From Eisenbergiella tayi (GTDB lineage: Bacteria; Bacillota; Clostridia; Lachnospirales; Lachnospiraceae), in assembly GCF_001881565.1 (NCBI RefSeq), contig NZ_MPDJ01000011.1, forward strand, positions 93,534-157,533: a DNA stretch of 64,000 nt, given 5' to 3'. The notes below the pieces were generated by a model, which did no database searches, was not told the DNA's origin, and saw only the letters and a list, made by a program, of their open reading frames with translations. Numbering within the stretch: the first letter of the stretch is position 1; the number at the start of each line of letters is the position of its first letter. A program made the position numbers and the translations under genes. This document shows positions 17,241-25,808 of this stretch, piece by piece.

Positions 17241-18371
17241 GTGTTCTCCATAAAATTCCGTACAACGCTTTTTCGTGCAAAGGATCCTTTTGACACGGAA
17301 AGTACCAATGCTGTTTTTTTCCGGGCAGTGAAGGAAAACTGCCGGTTTCAATATGATAACTGCAAAGAGTACCGTTCCATTCTGGATTACTATGGTGTAA
17401 AGCCGGAATCACTCTGCAGTTATGAGGATATCGCAAAAATACCCTTTTTACCGACCCTGCTTTTCAAACATCATAAGCTGTTTTCCGTTTCCCCCCGGAA
17501 AATGCTCATACGTGCGACCTCTTCCGGCACGAAGGGGGTATTCAGTGAAATCGGCTACGATACAGGCGGTTTATTCTGTGCCTTAAAAATGGTGCTGAAA
17601 ATAGGCGGGCTCCGCCATCTCTTTTCACCTGTCCCCTGCCATTACGTGGTTTTCGGCTATAAGCCCCATAAAGGCAACCGGACAGCTGTTACTAAAACAG
17701 CATTCGGGGCGACTCTGTTCGCCCCGGCAATAAGCCGTTCCTTCGCCCTGAAATATCAGAATGGAGCTTATACCCCTGATTTAGAGGCTATGATCCGGGC
17801 CATTCAAAAGCACAGCAGTTCCCGTTTTCCCTTACGATTTATGGGCTTTCCTTCCTATACTTATTTTGTCCTGCAGATGATGGATGAACGGGGGATACGT
17901 CTGAAACTGAAAAAAGGTTCCAAAATTATGCTGGGAGGCGGCTGGAAGCAGTTTTATACCCAGCAGGTTGATAAAAAAACCTTTTATGAACTGGCATACA
18001 GAGTACTGGGAATCGGGGATGAAGATATCGTGGAATTTTTCGGTGCGGCGGAGCATCCCATTCTTTATTGTGACTGTAAAAACCATCATTTCCATGTACC
18101 CGCCTACAGCCGCGTCATCATAAGGGACGTAAATACCCTCCAACCCCTTGGAAACGGAAAAACCGGGCTGATTAACCTGATAACGCCCATGATAAAAGCC
18201 ACTCCCATACTCAGCGTTATGACGGATGATTTGGGTGTTCTGCATGACGGATGCGAATGCGGCTGCGGAATCCATTCCCCTTATCTGGAGGTCATCGGAC
18301 GTGTCGGACTGAAGGATATCAAAACCTGTGCTGCCGGAGCGGCAGAACTTATTTCGGAGATAAAATTATGA
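17241..18371 (+). CDS. LuxE-like acyl-protein synthetase
   Basis: About 376 residues, similar to LuxE, the subunit of the luciferase fatty-acid reductase complex that activates an acyl group with ATP and passes it via an acyl-cysteine to LuxC. Seen: the adenylation-type SSGTKG loop near residue 92 and the C-terminal CGIHSPYLEVIGRVG followed by KTCAAGAAEL, where Cys363 matches the position of the acylated cysteine of LuxE. The start is uncertain: a strong AAAGGAGGTG at 17234-17243 is followed eight bases later by ATA (17250), while the only conventional start in frame before residue 80 is the GTG at 17241 inside that site. It overlaps luxC by ATGA. No luxA, luxB or luxD is nearby. Confidence 0.82.
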   Translation: MFSIKFRTTLFRAKDPFDTESTNAVFFRAVKENCRFQYDNCKEYRSILDYYGVKPESLCSYEDIAKIPFLPTLLFKHHKLFSVSPRKMLIRATSSGTKGVFSEIGYDTGGLFCALKMVLKIGGLRHLFSPVPCHYVVFGYKPHKGNRTAVTKTAFGATLFAPAISRSFALKYQNGAYTPDLEAMIRAIQKHSSSRFPLRFMGFPSYTYFVLQMMDERGIRLKLKKGSKIMLGGGWKQFYTQQVDKKTFYELAYRVLGIGDEDIVEFFGAAEHPILYCDCKNHHFHVPAYSRVIIRDVNTLQPLGNGKTGLINLITPMIKATPILSVMTDDLGVLHDGCECGCGIHSPYLEVIGRVGLKDIKTCAAGAAELISEIKL

Positions 18372-19660
18372 TACTGGCTAAAGGAAAGCTTTATGATTCC
18401 AGCGAACAGGGACGCATCCTGTCCGGTATGGAAGAAGAAATCAATCATACTCTTGCAGAGAAAACGCTGTCTGCAGATACGGTCATTACCGCAATTGATG
18501 CTCTTGGCAAAAAGATTGCGGACGGTGTATTTGATGAAAAAATCGCAGGGCTTGCCATGGACGGCGCTGAACGGTACAAATCCCTTGCCGCCGTCATCCT
18601 GAGCCGGGAAAACATAGAATATAAACTCCATATGGAGCTGGGTGAGGATTTTTTTGTCCCGTTCAGGACAAAGCCTCCCCATGATCAGAAAAGTATCTGT
18701 GTCCGCGCCATGCCCTTAGGAACCCTTCTGCACATAGCCGCAGGGAACGTTGACGGTCTGCCGGCCTTCAGCCTTGCGGAAGGGCTGCTGACAGGAAACA
18801 TAAACATAGTGAAGCTGCCTCAGGCCGATGACGGCCTTTCCCTCATGATCATTACAACCCTTATCGAAATCGAGCCTGCCCTCAGTGACTTCATCTATGT
18901 TTTCGATACTCCTTCCGACGATTTGCCTGCCATGAAAAGGATGGCCGATATGGCAGACGGAATTGTGGTATGGGGCGGAGACGCCGCCGTTTCCGCAGTA
19001 AGGCAGTTTGCACCTGCCGGGGCGAAGCTGATCGAATGGGGACACAAGCTTGGGTTCGCGTATATTTCCGGTTACCAGGATAAGGAACGGGAATTGAAAG
19101 CCCTGGCGGAACATATCGCATCCACCAAACAGCTTTTATGCAGCTCCTGTCAGACTATTTTTCTGGATACCCACAGCCTTGACGAGCTGCATCATTTCTG
19201 TGAAGATTTCCTGCCTTATCTGGAAACCGCTGTCTCACAATATCCCTCTCCCAGCCTGGGAGGCGCCGCCGAAATTACGCTCCTGAAATACACGGATACC
19301 CTGGAAAAAATCCTGCGGGGTACACAGGAAGCCGATACAGCAGATTTCCGTGCAGATGGCTGCAGCCTGACCGCCTGCCGGGACAGTGAGCTTGAGCTCT
19401 CTTATATGTTCGGCAACTGCTATGTAAAAAGACTGCCAAAGGAAAATATCATATCCACCCTGCGGAGGAAAAAGGGGTATCTTCAGACTGCCGGACTTAT
19501 TTGTCCTGCCGGGAAACGGGAGGAACTGACAGAACTGCTGGCCAGAGCCGGTGCAGTGCGGATTACCGGCGCGGGAAACATGTCGGAAGATTTCTGCGGG
19601 GAAGCTCATGACGGAGTTTATCCGCTCAGACAGTATACACGCATTGTTAATATAGAATAA
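18368..19660 (+). CDS. LuxC-like acyl-CoA / acyl-protein reductase
   Basis: A 430-residue member of the LuxC aldehyde-dehydrogenase-related family, which reduces an enzyme-bound acyl thioester with NADPH to an aldehyde. Seen: HIAAGNVDGLPAFSLAEGLL at about 122-141, EWGHKLGFAY near 223-232, and LLCSSCQTIFLD, where Cys258 or Cys261 is the likely catalytic thiol. Start ATG 18368 overlaps the LuxE-like stop, implying coupled translation and a LuxE-LuxC complex. The substrate could be a fatty acid or another carboxylic acid; the neighbours do not tell. Confidence 0.84.
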   Translation: MILAKGKLYDSSEQGRILSGMEEEINHTLAEKTLSADTVITAIDALGKKIADGVFDEKIAGLAMDGAERYKSLAAVILSRENIEYKLHMELGEDFFVPFRTKPPHDQKSICVRAMPLGTLLHIAAGNVDGLPAFSLAEGLLTGNINIVKLPQADDGLSLMIITTLIEIEPALSDFIYVFDTPSDDLPAMKRMADMADGIVVWGGDAAVSAVRQFAPAGAKLIEWGHKLGFAYISGYQDKERELKALAEHIASTKQLLCSSCQTIFLDTHSLDELHHFCEDFLPYLETAVSQYPSPSLGGAAEITLLKYTDTLEKILRGTQEADTADFRADGCSLTACRDSELELSYMFGNCYVKRLPKENIISTLRRKKGYLQTAGLICPAGKREELTELLARAGAVRITGAGNMSEDFCGEAHDGVYPLRQYTRIVNIE

Positions 19661-19700
19661 AATTGACAGGCCGCTTACTTCTGCGGCCTGTCTGTTTTAT
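19661..19700. terminator. Terminator after the LuxC-like gene
   Basis: A perfect 10-bp stem, GACAGGCCGC (19665-19674) with GCGGCCTGTC (19683-19692), followed by TGTTTT. The loop contains the stop codon of the convergent small ORF, so the hairpin lies across the ends of both genes and could act in both directions. Confidence 0.85.
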
Positions 19701-19941
19701 TCCTATGCTGTTTTCTGATTACCAGAGCCGTCGCCGCAGCTGCAAGAATAAGAAGTGCTGTAAGCAAATATACCGGCGTATAGTTAATTTTACCCGCAAT
19801 AAATATACTCGTGGGACCATCCGCCCCGCCGATTATGGATATTGCAGAGGCCTTCTTCCGCCAGCCAAGCACACTCGCTATAATACCCAGCACACTGCAT
19901 GCAGATAATACCCAGAAAAGTATTTTTGTTCCTTTTTTCAT
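19675..19941 (-). CDS. Small membrane protein with OadB-type GGADGPTSIF motif
   Basis: An 88-residue protein with two predicted transmembrane helices (about 7-26 and 56-75). Between them lies SIIGGADGPTSIFIAGK; GGADGPTSIF is at 38-47. In full-size beta subunits of sodium-translocating decarboxylases (OadB/GcdB, about 375 residues or more) this segment belongs to the ion-transport site. Here the rest of the subunit is absent and no biotin carrier or carboxyltransferase gene is near. A GGAG sits before the ATG at the right distance. Similar short proteins occur in Lachnospiraceae; their role is not known to me. Confidence 0.7.
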   Translation of the reverse strand: MKKGTKILFWVLSACSVLGIIASVLGWRKKASAISIIGGADGPTSIFIAGKINYTPVYLLTALLILAAAATALVIRKQHRNKTDRPQK

Positions 19942-20027
19942 ATATATCTCTCCTTTTATCTCAGCTGTCCGCTTTTGTCATTCTTCCTACTACTGAACAG
20001 CTGGAAAATACTGATTGACCAGTTCTT

Positions 20028-20753
20028 TCACTTCCACACAGCCCCGTCTGTCTTTATCGAAAAACCCAAAACACGCATCAGGTTATAATAAATCATCTCC
20101 TGCACCTTGTCTGATGGGTGAAGGCCGTCATTTCTGCAGCCCTTCCCAAATATAATATCATCAATCTTTTTCCCCGTGAAGAAAAGATAATCCATAATAT
20201 AATTATAGTTATCCACTATAAGGATATCTTCCGCCTCTGCCACATCAATAATAGTATTGGCAACGTCCTCCAAATGATAAAGCCTGTTTTTATAGGATTC
20301 ATTCTCTGCGGTAGATGGATTGGGGGTAAACACTGCAACCGGCTTATTTTTCCCTTTAAAATAACGTATCATCCAGATAAGGTTGCTGCGCAGCTCATCC
20401 ATTCCATTTACCCTTTTACGATCGTTCGCCCCCAGAAATAAAAATATGATATCATCCTTATCTTCCTGAAAAACAGAGGGTAAATGATTCTTCAGCTGAA
20501 AGGAAAAAGCGCCTCCGCATCCGTTATTCACCACCGTACAGCCCGGGTATTTATCATCAATATAGTTTTGAAAACGGCTCCACCAGCTGTTTGGCGCAGC
20601 ACGCCTTACAAAAACATCCTCCCCGTCATGCAGTATCACTTCCTCCGTGCTATAGCTGTCAGAACTGCCCGCGCCTGCAGCCAGGCTGTCTCCAATGATA
20701 TTAATCTGCGCCCCCTGTCTGATCAATCCCCTGATCACCGCTCTGTCATTCAT
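20028..20753 (-). CDS. SGNH/GDSL-family hydrolase
   Basis: A 241-residue esterase-like protein. Block I is INIIGDSLAAG with GDSL at 21-24, block III is FLFLGANDRK (GxND), and block V is NDGLHPSD, giving the Ser, Gly, Asn and Asp/His of the family. There is no signal peptide, so it is probably cytoplasmic. The start ATG 20753-20751 follows GGAGGG by four to five bases; upstream in-frame codons run into the preceding gene. It is the last of a closely spaced run beginning with the CAT-like gene. Substrate may be an acetylated sugar, but this is unproven. Confidence 0.82.
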   Translation of the reverse strand: MNDRAVIRGLIRQGAQINIIGDSLAAGAGSSDSYSTEEVILHDGEDVFVRRAAPNSWWSRFQNYIDDKYPGCTVVNNGCGGAFSFQLKNHLPSVFQEDKDDIIFLFLGANDRKRVNGMDELRSNLIWMIRYFKGKNKPVAVFTPNPSTAENESYKNRLYHLEDVANTIIDVAEAEDILIVDNYNYIMDYLFFTGKKIDDIIFGKGCRNDGLHPSDKVQEMIYYNLMRVLGFSIKTDGAVWK

Positions 20754-20773
20754 TTTTCCCTCCGATATCCGTT

Positions 20774-21259
20774 CTAATGAGCCCGCAGATCCCAATCCTG
20801 AAAAGGGAAACCGCTGCTGCCCCAGGAATACACAATATAGTATTTTTCATCTTTCTTTTTCTCCTGCGGAATGGAAAATTCCTCCCGGCCTTCCAGCGGC
20901 CCTATCCCGGTACCTTCCTGGCGTTCCACAATAAAATGCCATTTATCCTCCCGATACGGCAAATAGTAATCCTCCAGTTCTTCCATCGTCCATTCACTCC
21001 GGAGAAGGAGCGCCGCAAAGTACTGCATTTTATTCCCGTTTCCAACCAGATTCCCTGCCAGGAAACGGCTGTCGCACACAACAGCGCCTTCCGGCAAAGG
21101 AACCTGTACCATTTCCTCATACAGCTTCTTTGCTATATGGTCATTCACTGCCGGAGCAATGATAAATGAAAGAAGGAAATGAAAAGCAATGATTCCCGGG
21201 AGCAAACTCATTATTATGATTCCCATTACTTTTCCGGCTTTTTTCATCTTTTCTCCCAT
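20774..21259 (-). CDS. Hypothetical membrane-anchored protein
   Basis: A 161-residue protein I do not recognise. An N-terminal hydrophobic helix (about residues 9-33) follows KKAGKV, so the remaining part, rich in charged and aromatic residues, is probably outside the cell. No lipobox is seen. A second start four codons downstream (21247), closer to GGAGA, is possible. It lies eight bases downstream of the reductase-like gene on the same strand. Confidence 0.7.
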   Translation of the reverse strand: MGEKMKKAGKVMGIIIMSLLPGIIAFHFLLSFIIAPAVNDHIAKKLYEEMVQVPLPEGAVVCDSRFLAGNLVGNGNKMQYFAALLLRSEWTMEELEDYYLPYREDKWHFIVERQEGTGIGPLEGREEFSIPQEKKKDEKYYIVYSWGSSGFPFQDWDLRAH

Positions 21260-21267
21260 TGATTTCC

Positions 21268-22080
21268 TCAGCAGATGCTTTCGATCACCTGCTCCACCGT
21301 AAGCTTCAGTTCATCCGGAATATCTTCCCTGTGGGAAAAAAGAACCATATATTCCTCTTTTTCCTCATCCTCCATGGCAGCGCTGATATTCTGCAGGTGC
21401 AGCCTTTCCCCAATCCTGCGCACCAGTTCATGATGTATGATACAGTCATCCGTTCCCACATGAAAAATTCCCGCCGCCCCGGTATTCACAATATGGGATA
21501 CATACCCCGCTATCTGCTCATCCGTGGCAATATTGATATACAGCTTTGTCCAGACCTGTACCTGTCCTTCGCCTGCGGCGCCGGCATACAGGCTGCGGAT
21601 TCTCGGGCAGTCTCTGCCCCATACCATAGGCAGGCGCAGGATCATGCAGCGCTCTCCCAATTCCTGCATAAGCATAGACTCACATTCCGCCTTAAACCTT
21701 CCGTATTCACTTTCTGCCTCCGGCGCATCCTCTTCATAATGGGGTCTTTCCCCATCCTTATCGAATACATTGGCGGTGGAAATATAACATAACCGGCTGT
21801 TCGGAAGCTTCTTCATTTCCTTTGCCAGCTGTCTGTGAAAAGCAAGCTGATCGGCAAACTCTCCCCGAAGGCTTGATATAATCCATTCCGGCTCAGTCTT
21901 TTGTAAAAGAATCGCCGGAGCCAGCGGATCTCTGACATCCAAAAATACCATCCTGGCTTCTGTTTCATAGGCAGCTCTGCTATGAAAATAGGTTCCATAT
22001 ACTGTATTTTCCTGTTCCAATCGTTTTTTTATCGCAGCCCCGACAAAACCGCTGGCTCCTAATACCAGAATATTTCCCAT
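21268..22080 (-). CDS. NAD-dependent epimerase / RmlD-like reductase
   Basis: A 270-residue extended short-chain dehydrogenase. The glycine-rich NAD(P) motif is ILVLGASGFVGAAI at about 3-16. A YxxxK-like EYGRFKAECESML segment supplies the catalytic Tyr and Lys. The layout resembles RmlD (dTDP-4-dehydrorhamnose reductase) and the sugar-reductase branch rather than a true epimerase, but no dTDP-rhamnose genes are nearby. The start ATG 22080 follows GGAG by about seven bases. Four bases separate it from the CAT-like gene. Confidence 0.8.
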   Translation of the reverse strand: MGNILVLGASGFVGAAIKKRLEQENTVYGTYFHSRAAYETEARMVFLDVRDPLAPAILLQKTEPEWIISSLRGEFADQLAFHRQLAKEMKKLPNSRLCYISTANVFDKDGERPHYEEDAPEAESEYGRFKAECESMLMQELGERCMILRLPMVWGRDCPRIRSLYAGAAGEGQVQVWTKLYINIATDEQIAGYVSHIVNTGAAGIFHVGTDDCIIHHELVRRIGERLHLQNISAAMEDEEKEEYMVLFSHREDIPDELKLTVEQVIESIC

Positions 22081-22084
22081 CTTT

Positions 22085-22714
22085 TTACTCCATTTCATTC
22101 AGGCAGGCCTGAAGCAGGTCCGCAAATCTGGCTATATGAATGCCGTCCACAAAGGAATGATGTACCTGTACGGAAAAAGGCAGGATCATTTTTCCATCCC
22201 GTTCGAAATATTTCCCCCAGTCAAACAGCGGGGTAGCCGCTTCGTTGTTCCCGGAATAAGTATGGGAAACATGGGTAAAAGAAATCCAGGGCATACCGGA
22301 GAACTGAAAAAGATCATTTCCCATGGGCCCTGTAAAATATTCCTTCTGTGCGCTGACTGTCTCTTCAGCCGCCTTCACATATTCTTCCAGAGAATCCTTC
22401 ATGGGTACATTAACCACTTTAAACAGCTCTTCCCCCTCGTCCATATAAGTAAAGGAAGTGTCAATCCGTTCAAACAAAACCACTTCTCCATCCTGGAAAC
22501 GGTATCGGAATTCTTCGCATTCATTCGCACATTTGGAAACAATATATACGAAGGAAAAAGTGAAGGAATAGCCCTTTTCTCTGATTATTTTCAGGAAATT
22601 GGTTATATCCAGTTCGAAGCTGACTCCATACTGGGGCTGCATACTTTTTCTGAATACCTCGCAGTGAATGGCTCTCTTCCAGTTCTTCAGGTCAATTACT
22701 TTATAAGCCGACAT
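22085..22714 (-). CDS. Chloramphenicol acetyltransferase-like protein
   Basis: A 209-residue protein of the CatA fold. The catalytic motif appears as HHSFVDGIH (185-193), matching HHxxxDGxH of CAT, with His186 the likely base and Asp190 structural. The start MSAYKVIDLKNWKRAIHCEVF and an FSFVYIVSKCAN segment also fit. Many gut Firmicutes carry CAT-like proteins that do not confer chloramphenicol resistance, so resistance should not be assumed. It heads a short operon with the reductase-like gene. Confidence 0.83.
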   Translation of the reverse strand: MSAYKVIDLKNWKRAIHCEVFRKSMQPQYGVSFELDITNFLKIIREKGYSFTFSFVYIVSKCANECEEFRYRFQDGEVVLFERIDTSFTYMDEGEELFKVVNVPMKDSLEEYVKAAEETVSAQKEYFTGPMGNDLFQFSGMPWISFTHVSHTYSGNNEAATPLFDWGKYFERDGKMILPFSVQVHHSFVDGIHIARFADLLQACLNEME

Positions 22715-22765
22715 TCGTTAATTCTCCTTCTCTCATTCCTAATTTCCTGCATTGCTCCCCGGCGA

Positions 22766-23527
22766 TCACAGCAGGATATTTCTTTCCAGCCATCCGGCCA
22801 CACCATCCCGATCATTGTCTGCGCAGATTTCATCCGCGGCTTCTTTTACCTCTGAGATGGCATTTTCAACCGCAATACCCCTTCCGCATTCCCGCAGCAT
22901 CCGGATATCATTATAATCATCCCCAAAGGCTGCGATCTCTTCCGTGCTGATGTGATAATGGGCGGCAAGCGTCTTCACGCCGTTCATTTTACAGGCCTGC
23001 TTATTCATTACCATAGCAACTGCGTTTTCGGAAAGCTGTATATAAAGATCGGGCGTAAGAAACGGCTTGAATTTCTCTATTTCTTCCAATGATGTGGCTT
23101 CCAGAAGAATTTTATCGGCGGGCGCTTCCGGCAGATCTGTAAAATCCGTAAATGTATATGGGATATCCTTCCATATGTTCCCGGGATTAAAATTGGCATA
23201 CAGACAATCCTGTATTTCTGCGGACACATGAAGATCGGGGAAGGCCTCCAGAAGAGGAAAAATACATTTTTCCGGATTGGGAATTCCATATCCGTCAAGC
23301 ATTTTTTCTCCCAGCCTTACCACAGCGCCATTATGATAGATAGCGGCATCACAGGAGAAAAATGGCAGAAAACTCTTCACAGCCCTCACCGGGCGCGCTG
23401 TTGCTATTACAAAAACAATGCCTTTTTCTCTGCATTGCTGAATGATTTGCTGAGAATATGCCGATACACTTTTATCTGTCCTCAGGAAAGTGCCATCCAG
23501 ATCCGTCACTATCATTTTAATATCCAT
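22766..23527 (-). CDS. Cof-type HAD-IIB phosphatase
   Basis: A 253-residue HAD hydrolase. Motif I is VTDLDGTFLRTD with Asp9 and Asp11 as nucleophile and acid/base; motif IV is AFGDDYNDIRML and VENAISEVKEAADEI follows. This is the Cof/YidA-type subfamily (cap IIB) acting on small phosphorylated metabolites. ATG 23527 follows GGAGGA by eight bases. Substrate unknown. Confidence 0.9.
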   Translation of the reverse strand: MDIKMIVTDLDGTFLRTDKSVSAYSQQIIQQCREKGIVFVIATARPVRAVKSFLPFFSCDAAIYHNGAVVRLGEKMLDGYGIPNPEKCIFPLLEAFPDLHVSAEIQDCLYANFNPGNIWKDIPYTFTDFTDLPEAPADKILLEATSLEEIEKFKPFLTPDLYIQLSENAVAMVMNKQACKMNGVKTLAAHYHISTEEIAAFGDDYNDIRMLRECGRGIAVENAISEVKEAADEICADNDRDGVAGWLERNILL

Positions 23528-23554
23528 GTTTCCTATCCTCCGCAACTGATATGT

Positions 23555-23836
23555 TCAGTCATCCAAATGAATGGCATGCAGACGGAATTTAATAACACCG
23601 TCCGCACAGGTAAAGTCTATCGTGTCTCTGGCACTGCCGCCTAACAACCGATAATCACCGCCGCTGCGGGCTGCCTCACACAGACTGTGAAGAACGGACA
23701 TTGTTTTCGGGCAAAAACCGGAGGGACATTCATACATACAGGAAAAGATATCTCCTTCTTCAAATCCCATTCTGCAGCCCCCGTCCCTGATAACCTTAAT
23801 TTCAAATTTCCAGTCTTCCTTAATGGTTTTCTTCAT
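23555..23836 (-). CDS. TIGR04076 family small protein
   Basis: A 93-residue protein resembling the TIGR04076 family: an FEEGDIF segment, a CPSGFCPKTMSVLHSL block (family: PEGFC-W---L), a GGDYRLLGG-like middle and the terminal CADGVIKFRLHAI. Its function is not known. Conserved Cys residues at about 33, 38, 42, 53 and 76 hint at a structural or metal-binding role. It is 12 bases from the DUF4261 gene upstream. Confidence 0.68.
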   Translation of the reverse strand: MKKTIKEDWKFEIKVIRDGGCRMGFEEGDIFSCMYECPSGFCPKTMSVLHSLCEAARSGGDYRLLGGSARDTIDFTCADGVIKFRLHAIHLDD

Positions 23837-23848
23837 CGGCCTCTCCTT

Positions 23849-24718
23849 TTACCTGTTCCCTGCGGCATATTCTCCAGGATTCACATCCAACACCACACGC
23901 ATGGGAGCCGCCATGGCATCCTCCCTCCGGCACACCCATTTTTCATGATGAATCCCTTCTACCGTATTGCCGTCTTCAATAATATCACCGTATTCAAAAA
24001 GATAAGCCGCCAGGTTCCTGAGAAAAATCACAACCTCATTGGGTTCCAGGTTCCGGCAGTGGAATTGTAGATCAGGAAGCCCTATGGGAGTGAGTCCAAG
24101 AGTATCAAAAAGAAGCTCGTCCGTGCCGCTTATGGTAAAGAAACGGATATTGAGGCCGCCGTCAAGAAAATGAAGCTCCTCCCGGTTCCAGGAAGGCTTC
24201 AAATAGGTTTCCCTCGGCACCAGATTCTGACTGTGAGGCCAGTAAATTCCGATACATTCAGGAAAAAGCTCCAGTATAGCATCAGCATAAGAAGCCAGAA
24301 TGCCGTATTGCTCCATGGCAGGCAGACCGGCTGCCAGCATATTGCTTGCCATTATGGAATAGCGGCATTTTTCCAGAAATCCATCCTTGTCCGGGCAGGC
24401 CCAGAACTGGGCTTTTACATATTCATCAAATTGTTTGCTGTCGAACTCGTCCGCTCCGTAAATCATCAGCTGGGAGGGCAGATCCTGATTCTCCTTACTG
24501 TAGTGAACCTGATGATCCCACAGCACAAAGGACTTCAGTCCTGCAGGGTCTTCCGGCATTTTCTGTTCCTCCGACAGTTCGGTCACTCTTCCGAATTTTT
24601 CGGAAAGCTTGCTGCAGAATTCTTCCGCAGTGGGCATAACTATCGGTTTTTCAAACAAGGGGATAAAGAAATATACCGAAGACCACTTATCAACGAATGC
24701 ATTTTTGTTATTTTCCAT
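23849..24718 (-). CDS. DUF4261-like protein
   Basis: A 289-residue cytoplasmic protein without recognisable catalytic motif. Segments such as SIMASNMLAAGLPAMEQYGIL, FPECIGIYWPHSQNLV, LNIRFFTISGTDELLFDTLGLTPIGLPDLQFHC and LEPNEVVIFLRNLAAYLF resemble DUF4261, a domain often found near polymorphic-toxin and immunity loci. The match is from memory of the family and not verified. Neighbouring genes do not include a clear toxin. Confidence 0.62.
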   Translation of the reverse strand: MENNKNAFVDKWSSVYFFIPLFEKPIVMPTAEEFCSKLSEKFGRVTELSEEQKMPEDPAGLKSFVLWDHQVHYSKENQDLPSQLMIYGADEFDSKQFDEYVKAQFWACPDKDGFLEKCRYSIMASNMLAAGLPAMEQYGILASYADAILELFPECIGIYWPHSQNLVPRETYLKPSWNREELHFLDGGLNIRFFTISGTDELLFDTLGLTPIGLPDLQFHCRNLEPNEVVIFLRNLAAYLFEYGDIIEDGNTVEGIHHEKWVCRREDAMAAPMRVVLDVNPGEYAAGNR

Positions 24719-24748
24719 AGTTGTTTTCCTTTCTGTCCTGCTGTTCAG

Positions 24749-25153
24749 TCATTCTTCACTCGATTCCGGGAAACGAATTCCTATCTCTTTTTCTTTTCTC
24801 CACTCCGGCACAGGGACGTCATCTCCCCAATATTCATCAACCGCACCTATTTTATCCCCGTCCATCCGGATAAAGGATACGACATGAAAAGACAGGGAGT
24901 CATCCTTTGTGTGGACGTGAACAGCCATTATATTAAGATCTCCCGCCTTTTCCAGCCGTTCCACTTCTCCCGTCCATTCTCCGGGATATTCGCAGTTGGC
25001 ACGGATAAATTCATTCACGGTAAATTGTTCCCGGGTATTATGCCATCGGATGCACGCATCTTCTTTGAAAAAATAAGGCAACTCATCCGCCTGCTGTTCC
25101 AGAACGGCTCTCCAGTATTTCTCCAGGAATTCTTCTTTGTCAAAAGCCTTCAT
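24749..25153 (-). CDS. NTF2-like (SnoaL-type) protein
   Basis: A 134-residue protein fitting the cone-shaped NTF2 fold: an N-terminal helix FDKEEFLEKYWRAVLEQQADEL, then FFKEDACIRWHNT and alternating strands ending FIRMDGDKIGAVDEYWGDD. Such proteins are enzymes (isomerases, cyclases) or binding proteins; the WGDD end is common among Lachnospiraceae versions. It lies 19 bases downstream of the flavodoxin-like pair on the same strand, so co-transcription is likely. Confidence 0.75.
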   Translation of the reverse strand: MKAFDKEEFLEKYWRAVLEQQADELPYFFKEDACIRWHNTREQFTVNEFIRANCEYPGEWTGEVERLEKAGDLNIMAVHVHTKDDSLSFHVVSFIRMDGDKIGAVDEYWGDDVPVPEWRKEKEIGIRFPESSEE

Positions 25154-25172
25154 CTCCGGTTCTCCTTCCTGC

Positions 25173-25808
25173 TTACCACCACTGTTTCAGAATCTCTTTT
25201 GTCTTCATTCCGTTCTTCTTCACGGCCTGCCTCCAGCCGAATTCCGCAGCAGCTTTGTAGGCAAATCTGGGAAAATCCATCTGGACAAAGACTGTTTCTC
25301 CGGCTCTTTGTGCGGCGCTGTCCTCTGCAAGACGGCAAAGCGCTTTTCCAAGGGATGCACCCGGCCCGCGGCCCGCAGGCACATTGGCAAGCGCAGAGAC
25401 CATTCCGCCGCCTCCGGCCCCGATTCCGTATCCCCACTCCAAACCGCTGCGGCAGCACCAGTTTTCCATCATCTTAATGGCCACGGCATTCTGGCAGCCT
25501 TCATAAAAACCACAGTTAAGTATGGCATAAACTGTCCGCTTTTTCTTTTTCTCCCGGATCACCGTCTCCAAATCCAGCAAGGCGCTGACCATATGTGAGG
25601 GGATTCCGTCCACGTACAAGGGGAAGGCAAAAATCAGGACATCACTGTCTGCTGCCTCCTGCAGCTGTTCCGGCTGCGGGTGCGGGGTAAAAAAATGCAG
25701 TTCACAAAGAGAAGCATCGCTTTTCATATATCCTTTTAATTGGGATAAAATCACTCCGGAAGCGCTGTCCCTGCGTTTCGGGCTTCCGTTTATCAATGTA
25801 ATTTTCAT
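25173..25808 (-). CDS. Flavodoxin-like NAD(P)H-dependent oxidoreductase
   Basis: A 211-residue flavodoxin-fold protein. The phosphate-binding loop appears as LINGSPKRRDSASG (about 4-17), then FAFPLYVDGIPSHM, which is the isoalloxazine-binding segment of the FMN-reductase family. It overlaps the preceding flavodoxin-like gene by four bases, so the two proteins may work together. Predicted to bind FMN and transfer electrons from NAD(P)H; substrate unknown. Confidence 0.83.
   Translation of the reverse strand: MKITLINGSPKRRDSASGVILSQLKGYMKSDASLCELHFFTPHPQPEQLQEAADSDVLIFAFPLYVDGIPSHMVSALLDLETVIREKKKKRTVYAILNCGFYEGCQNAVAIKMMENWCCRSGLEWGYGIGAGGGGMVSALANVPAGRGPGASLGKALCRLAEDSAAQRAGETVFVQMDFPRFAYKAAAEFGWRQAVKKNGMKTKEILKQWW

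Noticed and set aside
22085..22714. Chloramphenicol resistance gene
   Set aside because: The fold and HHxxxDG motif fit CAT, but many CAT-like proteins of gut Firmicutes act on other acceptors; no resistance context or mobile element is present.
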